DNA of 39,172 nucleotides from Neobacillus muris (GTDB taxonomy: Bacteria > Bacillota > Bacilli > Bacillales > Cytobacillaceae): the NCBI RefSeq assembly GCF_943193175.1, contig NZ_CALPDF010000042.1, positions 1 to 39,172 of the forward strand. Reading direction: 5' to 3'. Position 1 is the first letter of the stretch; every line of letters starts with the position of its first letter. Below are positions 26,339 through 34,463 of this stretch, piece after piece. The notes under the pieces are model-generated. The model was given only the letters and a program-made list of their open reading frames with translations. It searched no databases and had not been told where the DNA came from. The translations under genes and the position numbers were made by a program.

Positions 26339-27095
26339 GGGATTCCAGCTCCTTCCATATGGTTTGAAAGATAGTCTGATAAGCTTCGTGATTTCTGGAT
26401 TCAAATGGGGACAGCTTCCGCAGCTCTTCTGGCATTTTAAATATTTTATATATTTTTCCAGGCTTTGATGATAGCAGAATGACTCGGTCACTCATAGCAA
26501 TGGCTTCCCCAATATCATGTGTAACCAATATCGCTGTTTTGCCGAATTCGTCTAATGTCTGGGAAACTAAATCCTCCAGCTTCAATTTCGTCTGGTAGTC
26601 AAGGGCAGAAAAAGGTTCATCAAGCATCAGAAGTTTAGGCTCGGTTGATAAGGTTCGCACAAGTGCCGCCCGCTGGCGCATCCCGCCTGATAATTGTTTG
26701 GGAAGCTGTTTTTCCACCCCGTCTAAACCAATCTGGTGCAGCAGCTGCAAGGCGGAAGCCTTTGTTTTGCTATTCAGCTGTTTTGACAGTTTTAAACCGA
26801 GCAGGATGTTCTCCTCAATGGTTTTCCACGGAAATAAATAGTCCTGCTGCAGCATGTAGCCTACATCATTATTGGACGGGGAAACAGGTTTTCCTTCCAG
26901 CCGGACTTCCCCTTGTGTCGGTTTAAGTAAACTGGAAATGATGGAAAGTAAGGTTGTCTTTCCACAGCCACTTGGGCCAAGGAGGGAGACAAATTCCCCC
27001 TCCTCAACAGTAAATGAAATATTGGAGAGAGCCGTGGTGGCGGTGTCTTTCGTAAAATAGGTGTGATGGATGTCTTGAACCTGTAAAAAGCTCAT
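26325..27095 (-). CDS. ytlC: ABC transporter ATPase (YtlC-like)
   Basis: Drives uptake through YtlD. It has 256 residues. Walker [14 protein letters not shown] (about 38-50), Q-loop LQQDYLFPW near 83-91, signature [11 protein letters not shown] near 138-148, Walker [13 protein letters not shown] near 158-169 and switch His in VTHDIGEA near 193-200 are all intact. This is the SsuB/TauB-like class. ATG 27095 lies 23 bases after the stop of the binding protein gene and GGGAG is upstream. Confidence 0.92.
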   Translation of the reverse strand: MSFLQVQDIHHTYFTKDTATTALSNISFTVEEGEFVSLLGPSGCGKTTLLSIISSLLKPTQGEVRLEGKPVSPSNNDVGYMLQQDYLFPWKTIEENILLGLKLSKQLNSKTKASALQLLHQIGLDGVEKQLPKQLSGGMRQRAALVRTLSTEPKLLMLDEPFSALDYQTKLKLEDLVSQTLDEFGKTAILVTHDIGEAIAMSDRVILLSSKPGKIYKIFKMPEELRKLSPFESRNHEAYQTIFQTIWKELESLEPR

Positions 27096-27118
27096 AGGAA
27101 CGGACTCCCTTTCCTTTC

Positions 27119-28132
27119 TTATTTTTTAATGACAGACTCGGCAAATGTTGTATCGACCAAGGTTTTATAGTCTACTCGCTGTGGAAGCTGGCCTGCTTCA
27201 TCCATGATATTTTGCAGGTTGTTCCACTCTTCTTCTTCAAGAATGGGGTCAGTGGCAAATGAGCCTTGGCTCTTATAACGCTCGACCACTGTTGTCATGA
27301 TTTCTAGATCTGTGTCAGGAAAGTATGGCTCTACGGCTTTGGCGATTTCCTCGGCACTGTGGGAATCCACCCATTGCTGCGCTTTATAAATGGCTCTAGT
27401 AAACTTTTCGACAGTATCCTTATTTTCCTTCATGAAACTCTCTTTGGTCATAAACGAAGTGTATGGAACGTGGCCGGATTCTTTTCCGAAGGAAGCAACG
27501 ATATATCCTCTGCCTTCTTTTTCAAAAATGCTGGCTGTTGGCTCAAACAACTGAACGAAATCCCCTGTGCCGGAGGCAAAAGCATTGGCGATATTCGCAA
27601 AGTCGATATTTTGGATTAAATTTAGCTCGTTATGCGGGTCGATTCCATGCTTCTTTAGAACAAATTCCCCAACCATTTGCGGCATCCCGCCAGTTCTTTG
27701 CCCTAGGAAAGTGGTTCCTTTTAATTGCTCCCATGAGAAGTTATCGATTTTCTCACGGGAAACTAAGAAGGTGCCGTCTGTTTGTGTCAGTTGGGCAAAA
27801 TTAATAACGGGATCATTAGAGCCTTGGGCGTATACATAAATGGATGTTTCTGAACCGACAAGGGCGACATCTGCCCCTCCAGAAATCAGTGCTGTCATTG
27901 TTTTGTCTCCGCCAGGAACGGTTGTCAGAGTAACGTCCAGTCCTTCTTCCTTGAAAAAGCCTTGTGTGAGGGCGACATATTGCGGAGCATAGAAAATAGA
28001 CCTGGTAACTTCAGCGATTCGAACCTTTTCCAGTTTCTTTGGTGTTTCTGGATTATTATTGCAAGCGGCTAAGCCGAACAGGAATATTGCGATAAGCAGA
28101 AAGGAGAAACTGAATTTAAGCCTTTTGTTCAT
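27119..28132 (-). CDS. ytlA: ABC transporter substrate-binding lipoprotein (YtlA-like)
   Basis: Extracellular binding lipoprotein of the importer. It has 337 residues. The signal peptide ends in lipobox LAAC with Cys24. The mature part is an NMT1/THI5-like (SsuA/TauA) domain: FYAPQYVALTQGFFKEEGLDV near 47-67 and SGGADVALVGSETSIYV near 84-100 are hallmarks. Members bind sulfonates, nitrate, thiamine precursors or aromatic compounds, so the ligand is open. No TPP or other riboswitch is visible upstream. AAGGAGG precedes ATG 28132. First gene of ytlA-ytlC-ytlD. Confidence 0.9.
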   Translation of the reverse strand: MNKRLKFSFSFLLIAIFLFGLAACNNNPETPKKLEKVRIAEVTRSIFYAPQYVALTQGFFKEEGLDVTLTTVPGGDKTMTALISGGADVALVGSETSIYVYAQGSNDPVINFAQLTQTDGTFLVSREKIDNFSWEQLKGTTFLGQRTGGMPQMVGEFVLKKHGIDPHNELNLIQNIDFANIANAFASGTGDFVQLFEPTASIFEKEGRGYIVASFGKESGHVPYTSFMTKESFMKENKDTVEKFTRAIYKAQQWVDSHSAEEIAKAVEPYFPDTDLEIMTTVVERYKSQGSFATDPILEEEEWNNLQNIMDEAGQLPQRVDYKTLVDTTFAESVIKK

Positions 28133-28243
28133 AAACTAAAACCTCCTTTATCTGGGCTGATTGCCTATGATATCGTATGAAGCGGGGCGAAATGTGTGAA
28201 TGCCCAGTTCCAGATTTTTTAACTAGAAAAAAGGAAGATTAAC

Positions 28244-29032
28244 ATGAATAAAATGAACGGAATCATTGTAGATCGGATGCGGTTTCCTTCACCAAACCCA
28301 AATGTAGAGTTGAGCTTGGTCACTTATCTTTCTAATGGGTTAAGGGTAAAGGGGCTGCTGGCAGAACCCAAAGATAGGGCAGCCACTGATGGATTTCTCT
28401 ATTTGAGAGGCGGAATTAAAAATGTAGGGAAGGTCCGTCCTGCCCGGATTGCCCAATTTGCCCAAGAAGGTTTTATTGTTTTTGCCCCGTATTATCGGGG
28501 GAATCAGGGAGGGGAAGGAAATGAGGACTTTGCAGGTGACGATAGGCAGGATGCATTTGCGGCCTTCTTGCTGTTGAAATCGCTGCCGCAGGTTAAAAAT
28601 ATCCATGTTTTCGGTTTTTCCCGGGGCGGCGTTATGGCGTTGTTTACAGGTATCGAATTTCCAGACGCGGCCTCTGTTGTCACCTGGGGCGGAGTGTCGG
28701 ATATGGAATTAACTTACCGAGAACGGAAGGATTTGCGCCGAATGATGAAACGGGTGATTGGCGGAACACCAGATAAGTGCCCGGAACAGTATCAGAGCCG
28801 CACCCCGCTTTATCAAATGGGCAAAATTAATTCTCCTGTTTTAATTATTCATGGCGTAAACGATCAAAATGTATCCGTTGAACATGCTTATCGTTTGGAG
28901 AAAAAGCTTAGGGCATTAAACAAACCGGTAGCGTGCTGGTATTTTTCGGAGTTTACCCATTACTTTCCCCCAGAAATCAATCGAAAAGTGGTCATGGATT
29001 TAACGAAGTGGATGAAAAAACATAACAGATAA
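28244..29032 (+). CDS. ytmA: Alpha/beta hydrolase, prolyl-oligopeptidase-like (YtmA)
   Basis: A soluble 262-residue serine hydrolase. Nucleophile elbow GFSRGG (Ser near 125), acid Asp in HGVNDQNV near 208 and His in FTHYFPP near 242 make a complete triad. This is the S9/dienelactone-hydrolase branch (YtmA in B. subtilis), with unknown substrate, likely a peptidase or esterase. AAGGAAG precedes ATG 28244. It is divergent from ytlA and 39 bases upstream of ytmB, probably one transcript. Confidence 0.85.
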   Translation: MNKMNGIIVDRMRFPSPNPNVELSLVTYLSNGLRVKGLLAEPKDRAATDGFLYLRGGIKNVGKVRPARIAQFAQEGFIVFAPYYRGNQGGEGNEDFAGDDRQDAFAAFLLLKSLPQVKNIHVFGFSRGGVMALFTGIEFPDAASVVTWGGVSDMELTYRERKDLRRMMKRVIGGTPDKCPEQYQSRTPLYQMGKINSPVLIIHGVNDQNVSVEHAYRLEKKLRALNKPVACWYFSEFTHYFPPEINRKVVMDLTKWMKKHNR

Positions 29033-29071
29033 TGGTAATATAAAAGTATAAATTGCAGAGGAGCGGATTAT

Positions 29072-29314
29072 ATGGGTATGCCTCTTGAATTAAACACCCT
29101 AATTGTAACAAAAGGGAATGAATACCGAATTGAAGATAACATTTTTCAATTAGTAAAACAGGGTTATAGACTTTACCCAATCGACATTCCTGTCGATGTA
29201 AGAAAAACACTGGACAGCAGTTCAAATGGAACAGCCATTATCAAAAAAGTGGTCTGGGAAAATAACACTACGACTTTAACGTATCAACTGGTTGCTTTAA
29301 ATTCGACCAACTAA
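29072..29314 (+). CDS. ytmB: YtmB-like protein (DUF2584)
   Basis: A small soluble protein of 80 residues, probably all beta (GMPLELNTLIVTKGNEYRI ... YPIDIPVDVRKT). It matches the DUF2584 family represented by YtmB in B. subtilis. GGAG precedes ATG 29072. No function is known. It follows ytmA and is closed by its own terminator. Confidence 0.85.
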   Translation: MGMPLELNTLIVTKGNEYRIEDNIFQLVKQGYRLYPIDIPVDVRKTLDSSSNGTAIIKKVVWENNTTTLTYQLVALNSTN

Positions 29315-29336
29315 GCAGGAGAAAAACCTGCTTTTT
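29314..29336 (+). terminator. Terminator after ytmB
   Basis: AGCAGG (29314-29319) and CCTGCT (29327-29332) form a short stem with an A-rich loop, followed by five T's, directly at the ytmB stop. It isolates ytmB from the sigma-factor unit. Confidence 0.85.
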
Positions 29337-29348
29337 CTTTTGCAGAAG

Positions 29349-29375
29349 TGTAAGTAAATGGCTGGTGCTGCCGTC
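29349..29375 (+). promoter_or_regulatory. Candidate ECF-type promoter of the sigma/anti-sigma operon
   Basis: TGTAAG (29349-29354), a 17-base spacer, and CGTC (29372-29375). This resembles the Bacillus ECF consensus (TGWAAC, 16-17 bases, CGTC/CGWM). Transcription would start near 29383, 40 bases before the sigma-factor start. It suggests that the sigma factor activates its own operon, as ECF factors usually do. The last base of the -35 does not match. Confidence 0.5.
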
Positions 29376-29423
29376 ATATTTATAGAAAAACATATAGAAG
29401 CTGCTTGGATAGGGGGGAAACGG

Positions 29424-29948
29424 TTGGAGAGGAGAAATCAGATAGAAAATTGGTTTATCCAATATGAAAAGGATGTCACCCATTTTCTTGTCTACTATAC
29501 CGGTACAACAGATGTGGAAGATTTAGTGCAAGAAACTTTTTTGCGGGCGTTTCGAGGATTTAACCATTATAAGAAGGAAGCAGCCCCAAAAACTTGGCTG
29601 ATCTCCATCGCACGGAATACAGCTATTGATTTTTATAGAAAAAAATCCATTTGGCAGAAGTTAAAGGAACGCCTTGATCAGGAACCTTCGAGCCCAAGCG
29701 GATTTCAGACAGAAGAGCTTCTGCTTAAAAAGGCAGAATATGCCAAGCTGTACGATGCCATTCATGAATTGAGGCCGAATTACCGGGATGTGGTTCTTTT
29801 AAGAGGCATAGCAGAGCTCTCACCATACGAAACAGCTCAGGTACTTGGCTGGACTGAAAATAAAGTCAATGTCACTTTTTTTCGCGCCGTTAAAAAATTA
29901 AATGAACGGTTGAAGGAGGGGGAGTACTTTGAACAATTTATCGGATAA
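29424..29948 (+). CDS. ECF-type RNA polymerase sigma factor
   Basis: An alternative sigma factor of the extracytoplasmic-function type, 174 residues. Region 2 reads DVEDLVQETFLRAFRGF (about 29-45) and TWLISIARNTAIDFYRK (about 56-72). Region 4 reads LRPNYRDVVLLRGIAELSPY followed by a helix-turn-helix and KVNVTFFRAVKKL at the end. I chose TTG 29424, with AGGGGGG about seven bases upstream; an ATG at 29358 is in frame but has no site and lies inside the likely promoter. It overlaps the next gene by 20 bases, as is normal for a sigma/anti-sigma pair. It is not clearly SigM, SigW, SigX or SigV; the regulon is unknown. Confidence 0.9.
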   Translation: MERRNQIENWFIQYEKDVTHFLVYYTGTTDVEDLVQETFLRAFRGFNHYKKEAAPKTWLISIARNTAIDFYRKKSIWQKLKERLDQEPSSPSGFQTEELLLKKAEYAKLYDAIHELRPNYRDVVLLRGIAELSPYETAQVLGWTENKVNVTFFRAVKKLNERLKEGEYFEQFIG

Positions 29949-30888
29949 AGAACTGCTGGAAGTCATGATGGATTTTCCTAAACAGGAACTCAATACAAAG
30001 CAGCGGACAGAAATATTAAAAATAATCAGTGAGGAGGCTGGAAACCAAAAGCCAAAGAAACAATGGAAAATACAGAGGATTGGCGCTATTTGTGCATTGT
30101 TTGTTTTCGCGGCACTAGCACCGTTGCTGTACTATCTAAACACCGGCAATCGAATGAATTCATCTGCCAGCGATCATGCCGGTTCTGCAGAAGCAGAACA
30201 AGCGGACTATTTTGCCTTAACAGAAAATGGAGAATCCTTTTATATAGACAGCAATTATGGAATTCCAGATAAAGTCAGTTTGTTAGCACCGAAGGATTGG
30301 ATCGCCAAGGATGAAAGGTCAGTTGCCAAAATCATGATCTTTTTCTGGGGGAACTATGAAAAAAAATTTGCAAACAAAAATTTAACGGTCAATGCGATAC
30401 ATGAAAAAACAGGCGTGAGGGAGCAGCTTGCAAGCACAACGCTGTCCGGACCGATTTATGGCGCTGATGCCCATTCGATGACAAGCTTTAAGCCGTTTTC
30501 TGATTCTGGAAAATGGGATCTGCAATTTGCCATTGATGGAAAAGAGTTTGCCGCATTTTCGATTTATGTAAAAAAACCTTACGTCCAGACTGACAAATGG
30601 ACCTTGATGATGTCACAAGAGGATCTGTATGCAGGCTTTTATGAAGATGTACCTATTGAGGTGACAGGGGAAGACCTTCCAGAGGAAATAGAATTAGAGG
30701 TATTTTCGTTAGAAACAGGTGAAATAACTAAGTTTACGTTTGGCAATAAAAGTGATTATACAGCATCTGATGGAAAGAAGATTTCCATGTATCAAGGCGA
30801 CTTTCAAATTAAAAAAAGCGGACAGTACCGGTTTACGGCAGTTAACAGCTCACAGGCTGTTGAAATAGGAAGGCCCATATCCAATTAA
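29929..30888 (+). CDS. Membrane anti-sigma factor with DUF4871-like outer domain
   Basis: Probable membrane-bound partner that holds the ECF sigma factor inactive. It has 319 residues. A short N-terminal cytoplasmic helical part (1-45), then one transmembrane helix (about 51-70), then an outer region. Residues about 85-215 contain FFWGNYEKKF, SGPIYGADAH and SGKWDLQFAIDGKEF, a pattern I associate with DUF4871. A further all-beta domain follows to the end. There is no HxxxCxxC zinc motif. TTG 29929 has AAGGAGGGGG upstream. Anti-sigma role is inferred from topology and overlap with the sigma gene; no close homologue is recognised. Confidence 0.75.
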   Translation: MNNLSDKELLEVMMDFPKQELNTKQRTEILKIISEEAGNQKPKKQWKIQRIGAICALFVFAALAPLLYYLNTGNRMNSSASDHAGSAEAEQADYFALTENGESFYIDSNYGIPDKVSLLAPKDWIAKDERSVAKIMIFFWGNYEKKFANKNLTVNAIHEKTGVREQLASTTLSGPIYGADAHSMTSFKPFSDSGKWDLQFAIDGKEFAAFSIYVKKPYVQTDKWTLMMSQEDLYAGFYEDVPIEVTGEDLPEEIELEVFSLETGEITKFTFGNKSDYTASDGKKISMYQGDFQIKKSGQYRFTAVNSSQAVEIGRPISN

Positions 30889-30902
30889 GGATACGGGCTT
30901 TT
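30873..30902 (+). terminator. Terminator of the sigma/anti-sigma operon
   Basis: GCCCATATCC (30873-30882) pairs with GGATACGGGC (30889-30898) with one mismatch, then TTTT. The stop codon lies in the loop. pckA converges from the other side, but no T run exists on that strand. Confidence 0.8.
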
Positions 30903-30908
30903 GCTGGA

Positions 30909-32498
30909 TTATCCAATAGGGCCGCCTTTTTCAATAATGTCAGCATCAACATCAGTAAACTTTTGAAAGTTATCTCTGAACTTGGCTGCTAATTCTTTCG
31001 CTTTCATTTCATAGGCTTTCTGATCAGACCAAGTTTTATTTGGCTGCAGGACATCATCAGGAACACCGGCGATGTGAAGTGGAATATTTAAGCCGAATAT
31101 TTCGTCTTTAACGGTTTCGACGTGATTTAATTCACCTTCAAGAGCCGCCTGAACCATTGCCCTTGTGTGTGTTAGCTTCATCCGGTTGCCTGTGCCATAT
31201 GCTCCTCCAGTCCATCCTGTATTCACTAGAAAAACATTTACATTATGCTCAAGTATTTTCTCGCCAAGCATTTTAGCATACCTGGTGGCTGGCAATGGCA
31301 AAAATGGCGCTCCAAAGCAGGTAGAGAAGGTGGCTTCAGGTGAAGTTACTCCTCGTTCCGTTCCCGCAAGTTTGGAAGTATATCCGCTTAGAAAATGATA
31401 CATGGCCTGTTCTCTGCTCAATTTAGCAATCGGCGGCAGCACACCAAAAGCATCTGCAGTGAGAAAAACAATCGTATTTGGATGGCCGGCAACACTTGGC
31501 TGGACAATATTATCGATGGCCTCAATCGGATAGGCAGCACGGGTATTTTCTGTCATCGTTCCATCATCATAATCTGGGACTCTCGTTTCCTGATTCATGA
31601 CGACGTTCTCCAAGACTGTTCCAAAACGAATGGCATGGAAAATTTGCGGCTCCTTTTCCGCTGATAAATGAATGCATTTAGCATAGCAGCCGCCTTCAAT
31701 GTTAAAAACACCGCTAGATGACCAGCCATGCTCATCATCGCCAATCAGACGGCGATGAGGATCGGCAGACAAGGTTGTTTTTCCTGTACCGGATAATCCG
31801 AAAAACAAGGCCACATCCCCCTCATTGCCAACATTTGCCGAGCAATGCATAGAAAAGACATGATTCTCTGGAAGGAGATAGTTCATGACCGAGAAAATCG
31901 ATTTTTTCATTTCTCCTGCATATTCCGTTCCGCCAATTAATACGATCCTGCGCTCAAAAGAAATCAGGATAAATGCTTCCGATTTCGTGCCATCCACTGC
32001 AGGGTCGGCTTTGAAATTAGGTGCAGAAATGACTGTAAACGGATCTTCATGGGAAAATAATTCGTCTTCATCAGGCCGAATGAAAAGCTGATGGACAAAT
32101 AGATTTTGCCATGCCAGTTCATTTATTACCTGGATAGGCAATTGAGATTTTTTATCGGCGCCTGCAAACCCTTTAAAAACAAATATTTCTTCTTTCTGCT
32201 TCAGATAGTCAATTACCTTATGGTACAAGCTGGAAAAAGCTTCTTCGGAGATCGGCTGATTTAAGGAAGGGCCCCAGGCAATTTTATCCTTTGTCGATTG
32301 TTCGTAAACAATAAATTTGTCCTGCGGTGACCGCCCTGTATACTTGCCTGTAGAAACGCAAACAGCACCAGTTGAGGTTAACTGTCCTTCCCTTCGGCTT
32401 AATATCCTTTCAACTAGTTGAGGGACGGATAATTGAATATGAACATTCTGGCCTTTTAATAAATTCGCTAATTCATCGGAAATATGAACTGAATTCAT
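30909..32498 (-). CDS. pckA: Phosphoenolpyruvate carboxykinase (ATP)
   Basis: Makes phosphoenolpyruvate from oxaloacetate and ATP, the entry to gluconeogenesis. It has 529 residues, typical of the ATP-dependent class. TGRSPQDKF near 54-62, P-loop [10 protein letters not shown] near 233-242, kinase-2 motif GDDEHGW near 252-258 and [20 protein letters not shown] near 306-325 are diagnostic. AAGGAAGG precedes ATG 32498. It is divergent from the S-box/metK unit, and a CcpN-like site overlaps its promoter, matching the glycolytic repression known in B. subtilis. Confidence 0.97.
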   Translation of the reverse strand: MNSVHISDELANLLKGQNVHIQLSVPQLVERILSRREGQLTSTGAVCVSTGKYTGRSPQDKFIVYEQSTKDKIAWGPSLNQPISEEAFSSLYHKVIDYLKQKEEIFVFKGFAGADKKSQLPIQVINELAWQNLFVHQLFIRPDEDELFSHEDPFTVISAPNFKADPAVDGTKSEAFILISFERRIVLIGGTEYAGEMKKSIFSVMNYLLPENHVFSMHCSANVGNEGDVALFFGLSGTGKTTLSADPHRRLIGDDEHGWSSSGVFNIEGGCYAKCIHLSAEKEPQIFHAIRFGTVLENVVMNQETRVPDYDDGTMTENTRAAYPIEAIDNIVQPSVAGHPNTIVFLTADAFGVLPPIAKLSREQAMYHFLSGYTSKLAGTERGVTSPEATFSTCFGAPFLPLPATRYAKMLGEKILEHNVNVFLVNTGWTGGAYGTGNRMKLTHTRAMVQAALEGELNHVETVKDEIFGLNIPLHIAGVPDDVLQPNKTWSDQKAYEMKAKELAAKFRDNFQKFTDVDADIIEKGGPIG

Positions 32499-32553
32499 TC
32501 TTTGAAACCTTCCTTTTTATCTGTTTTTTAGAATCAAACTATAATTATTGAAT

Positions 32554-32564
32554 AGTATAACATA
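32554..32564 (-). promoter_or_regulatory. CcpN-type operator and -10 of pckA
   Basis: On the minus strand TATGTTATACT fits the CcpN consensus TRTGHYATAYW at all 11 positions. Its TATACT also makes a good -10, with a weak -35 about 16-17 bases upstream (TAGACT). CcpN binding here would repress pckA under glycolytic conditions, as in B. subtilis. Confidence 0.65.
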
Positions 32565-32632
32565 TTTGAATAATTAGTCTATACTAATAATTGAAAACAA
32601 ATTTTCTAAACATTAAGTTACGAAAAAATTCA

Positions 32633-32662
32633 TTGACTTTCATCAATAGAGTAGGTTAACAT
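32633..32662 (+). promoter_or_regulatory. Candidate promoter of the S-box leader
   Basis: TTGACT (32633-32638) and TTAACA or TAACAT (32656-32662) with a 17-18-base spacer, ending about 20 bases before the first stem of the riboswitch. The -35 is strong and the -10 is weak. Confidence 0.5.
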
Positions 32663-32678
32663 TTAAATTTGAACGGAT

Positions 32679-32827
32679 ACTCTCTTATCCCGAGCTGGTG
32701 GAGGGACAGGCCCAATGAAACCCAGCAACCTGCAATCTAAGGAACTCTTTGATTGGTCACAATCCAAAGGATTTCTGGGCAAAGGTGCTAAACCTGATGC
32801 AAGGCTTGTCCTTGAACGATAAGAGTG
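32679..32827 (+). ncRNA. SAM-I (S-box) riboswitch
   Basis: AdoMet-sensing leader of metK. P1 closes with CTCTTATC (32682-32689) and GATAAGAG (32818-32825). Core landmarks CCGAGCTGGTGGAGGGACAG, AATGAAACCCAGCAACC, GGTGCTAAACCTG and AAGGCTTGTCCTTGAACGAT are all present in order. Between the core elements is a stem of variable length, longer than minimal here. When AdoMet is bound, the downstream terminator forms and metK is turned off. Confidence 0.97.
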
Positions 32828-32853
32828 AAAGGCACGCAATCTTTTTGCATTTA

Positions 32854-32881
32854 ACCTTTCCTCATATGGAAAGGTTTTTTT
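32854..32881 (+). terminator. Riboswitch-controlled terminator ahead of metK
   Basis: AACCTTTCC (32854-32862) with GGAAAGGTT (32869-32877), loop TCATAT, then T's. GAAAGG just after the aptamer (32828-32833) can pair with CCTTTC (32856-32861), giving the competing antiterminator. This is the classic S-box expression platform. Confidence 0.93.
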
Positions 32882-33011
32882 GTTTAGGCACACATTCATG
32901 CGTCCTTACATAACAAACTTACATAATTAATAAAAATCCTGTGTTTATTTCATACTACTAAGGGAATGAGTTCCGTATCAATCATTTCATATTTACTAGG
33001 AGGAATTCAGA

Positions 33012-34214
33012 TTGTCCACAAAACGCCGTTTGTTTACGTCTGAATCAGTAACAGAAGGTCATCCTGATAAAATCTGTGACCAAATTTCTGATTCCATTTT
33101 GGATGCTATTTTAGCGAAGGACCCGAATGCCCGTGTTGCTGCAGAAACATCTGTTACAACCGGTTTGGTTCTGGTAGCGGGTGAAATTACCACTTCGACT
33201 TATGTTGATATTCCCAAAATTGTGCGTGAAACCATTAAGGGGATTGGCTATAATCGTGCTAAATATGGCTTTGATTCTGAAACTTGCGCGGTTTTAACTT
33301 CCATTGATGAACAGTCGCCGGACATTGCTATGGGTGTTAACCAAGCGCTTGAAGCCCGGGAAGGGCAAATGACGGATGAAGAAATTGAAGCCATTGGCGC
33401 CGGTGATCAAGGGCTGATGTTTGGTTTTGCATGCAATGAGACAAAAGAGCTCATGCCGTTGCCTATATCTTTAGCTCATAAGCTTTCACGCCGGCTAACG
33501 GAAGTCCGAAAAGAGGATATTCTTCCATACTTGCGCCCAGACGGGAAAACGCAGGTAACAGTTGAATATGATGAAAATAACGAGCCAGTGCGAATTGATA
33601 CGATTGTCATCTCTACACAGCATCATCCGGAAATTGCATTGGAGCAAATTCAGCGTAACGTAAAGGAATACGTCATTAATCCAGTAGTTCCAAAGGAACT
33701 GATTGATGAGAAGACAAAGTATTTCATTAACCCGACCGGCCGTTTTGTGATTGGCGGGCCGCAGGGGGATGCAGGTTTAACGGGACGTAAAATCATTGTA
33801 GACACTTATGGCGGTTATGCCCGTCATGGCGGGGGAGCTTTCTCTGGAAAGGATCCGACGAAGGTAGACCGTTCCGCAGCGTATGCGGCCCGTTATGTGG
33901 CTAAAAATATTGTTGCGGCAGGACTGGCTGACAAATGTGAAGTGCAGCTTGCCTACGCCATAGGGGTAGCAAGACCGGTTTCGATTTCAGTGGACACATT
34001 CGGTACAGGCAAAGTGAATGAAGATGTCTTTGTTGAGTTAATTGAACAAAACTTTGACCTTCGTCCGGCAGGAATTATTAAAATGTTGGACCTTCGCCGT
34101 CCAATTTATAAGCAAACTGCTGCATATGGGCACTTTGGCCGTCCGGATTTAGATCTCCCTTGGGAGCGGACGGATAAAGCAGAAGCCTTACGCCAGCAGG
34201 CAGAAGGACGTTAA
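33012..34214 (+). CDS. metK: S-adenosylmethionine synthetase
   Basis: Makes AdoMet from methionine and ATP. It has 400 residues. ATP and metal motifs are visible: [14 protein letters not shown] (about 14-27), [12 protein letters not shown] near 119-130 and [16 protein letters not shown] near 262-277. TTG start at 33012 with AGGAGG upstream. The S-box riboswitch in its leader gives feedback control by its product. The AdoMet made here feeds methylation and, through LuxS, homocysteine recycling. It is followed by a strong terminator. Confidence 0.98.
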   Translation: MSTKRRLFTSESVTEGHPDKICDQISDSILDAILAKDPNARVAAETSVTTGLVLVAGEITTSTYVDIPKIVRETIKGIGYNRAKYGFDSETCAVLTSIDEQSPDIAMGVNQALEAREGQMTDEEIEAIGAGDQGLMFGFACNETKELMPLPISLAHKLSRRLTEVRKEDILPYLRPDGKTQVTVEYDENNEPVRIDTIVISTQHHPEIALEQIQRNVKEYVINPVVPKELIDEKTKYFINPTGRFVIGGPQGDAGLTGRKIIVDTYGGYARHGGGAFSGKDPTKVDRSAAYAARYVAKNIVAAGLADKCEVQLAYAIGVARPVSISVDTFGTGKVNEDVFVELIEQNFDLRPAGIIKMLDLRRPIYKQTAAYGHFGRPDLDLPWERTDKAEALRQQAEGR

Positions 34215-34218
34215 TAGA

Positions 34219-34258
34219 AGCGGGAGTTGCGTGAATCATGTAACTCCCGCTTTTTATT
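34219..34258 (+). terminator. Terminator after metK
   Basis: AGCGGGAGTT (34219-34228) and AACTCCCGCT (34242-34251), a perfect 10-bp stem with a 13-base loop, followed by TTTTATTTTT. Confidence 0.92.
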
Positions 34259-34312
34259 TTTCGTCTATGTAATTAATTGAAAAGAATGCGATGTTTATAG
34301 GAGCCGATAGCA

Positions 34313-34372
34313 GTGAACAATGGTAATAGATTGCGCTTGAAAAGGCGCTGCTGCTTTCAATTTTTTTCCTGA
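34313..34372 (+). CDS. Possible Asn-rich leader peptide ahead of asnB
   Basis: A 19-codon frame with GTG start. AGGAG at 34299-34303 lies nine bases upstream, an ideal spacing. The peptide begins MNNGN: three of the first four codons after the start are Asn (AAC, AAT, AAT). It then becomes basic and Cys/Phe-rich (RLRLKRRCCFQFFS). The frame runs through a hairpin with T run at 34337-34367 and ends 91 bases before asnB, the asparagine synthetase. The codon content suggests attenuation, but small frames arise by chance, and no promoter is clearly visible between the metK terminator and this frame. Treat as a hypothesis. Confidence 0.35.
   Translation: MNNGNRLRLKRRCCFQFFS
34337..34367 (+). terminator. 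Terminator-like hairpin in the asnB leader
   Basis: TTGAAA (34337-34342) pairs with TTTCAA (34355-34360), followed by seven T's (34361-34367). A competing GCGC (34333-34336)/GCGC (34345-34348) stem would trap the left arm in its loop. It could be an attenuator or simply a second terminator for metK. Confidence 0.5.
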
Positions 34373-34463
34373 TGTTCCACAGTTCCATTTTTCAAAAAAA
34401 GTGGTAGTATAAGAGAGTATATTTTCTTGGCATGAAATTTAGATGAAGTAGGTGAGGTACATA

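Noticed and set aside
26339..26491. N-terminal extension of ytlD
   Set aside because: It lies inside ytlC in another frame and has no resemblance to permeases; a TTG with AAGGAG gives the family length.
28150..28215. Inverted repeat between ytlA and ytmA as a riboswitch
   Set aside because: Only ATCTGG/CCAGAT and CTGGGC/GCCCAG pairings are seen, partly overlapping; no TPP or other known riboswitch core.
29358..29423. Upstream ATG start for the ECF sigma factor
   Set aside because: No ribosome binding site, overlaps the likely promoter, and the added residues are not part of sigma region 2.
32663..32899. Minus-strand frame across the S-box
   Set aside because: Antisense of a riboswitch with unmistakable conserved core; no ribosome binding site.
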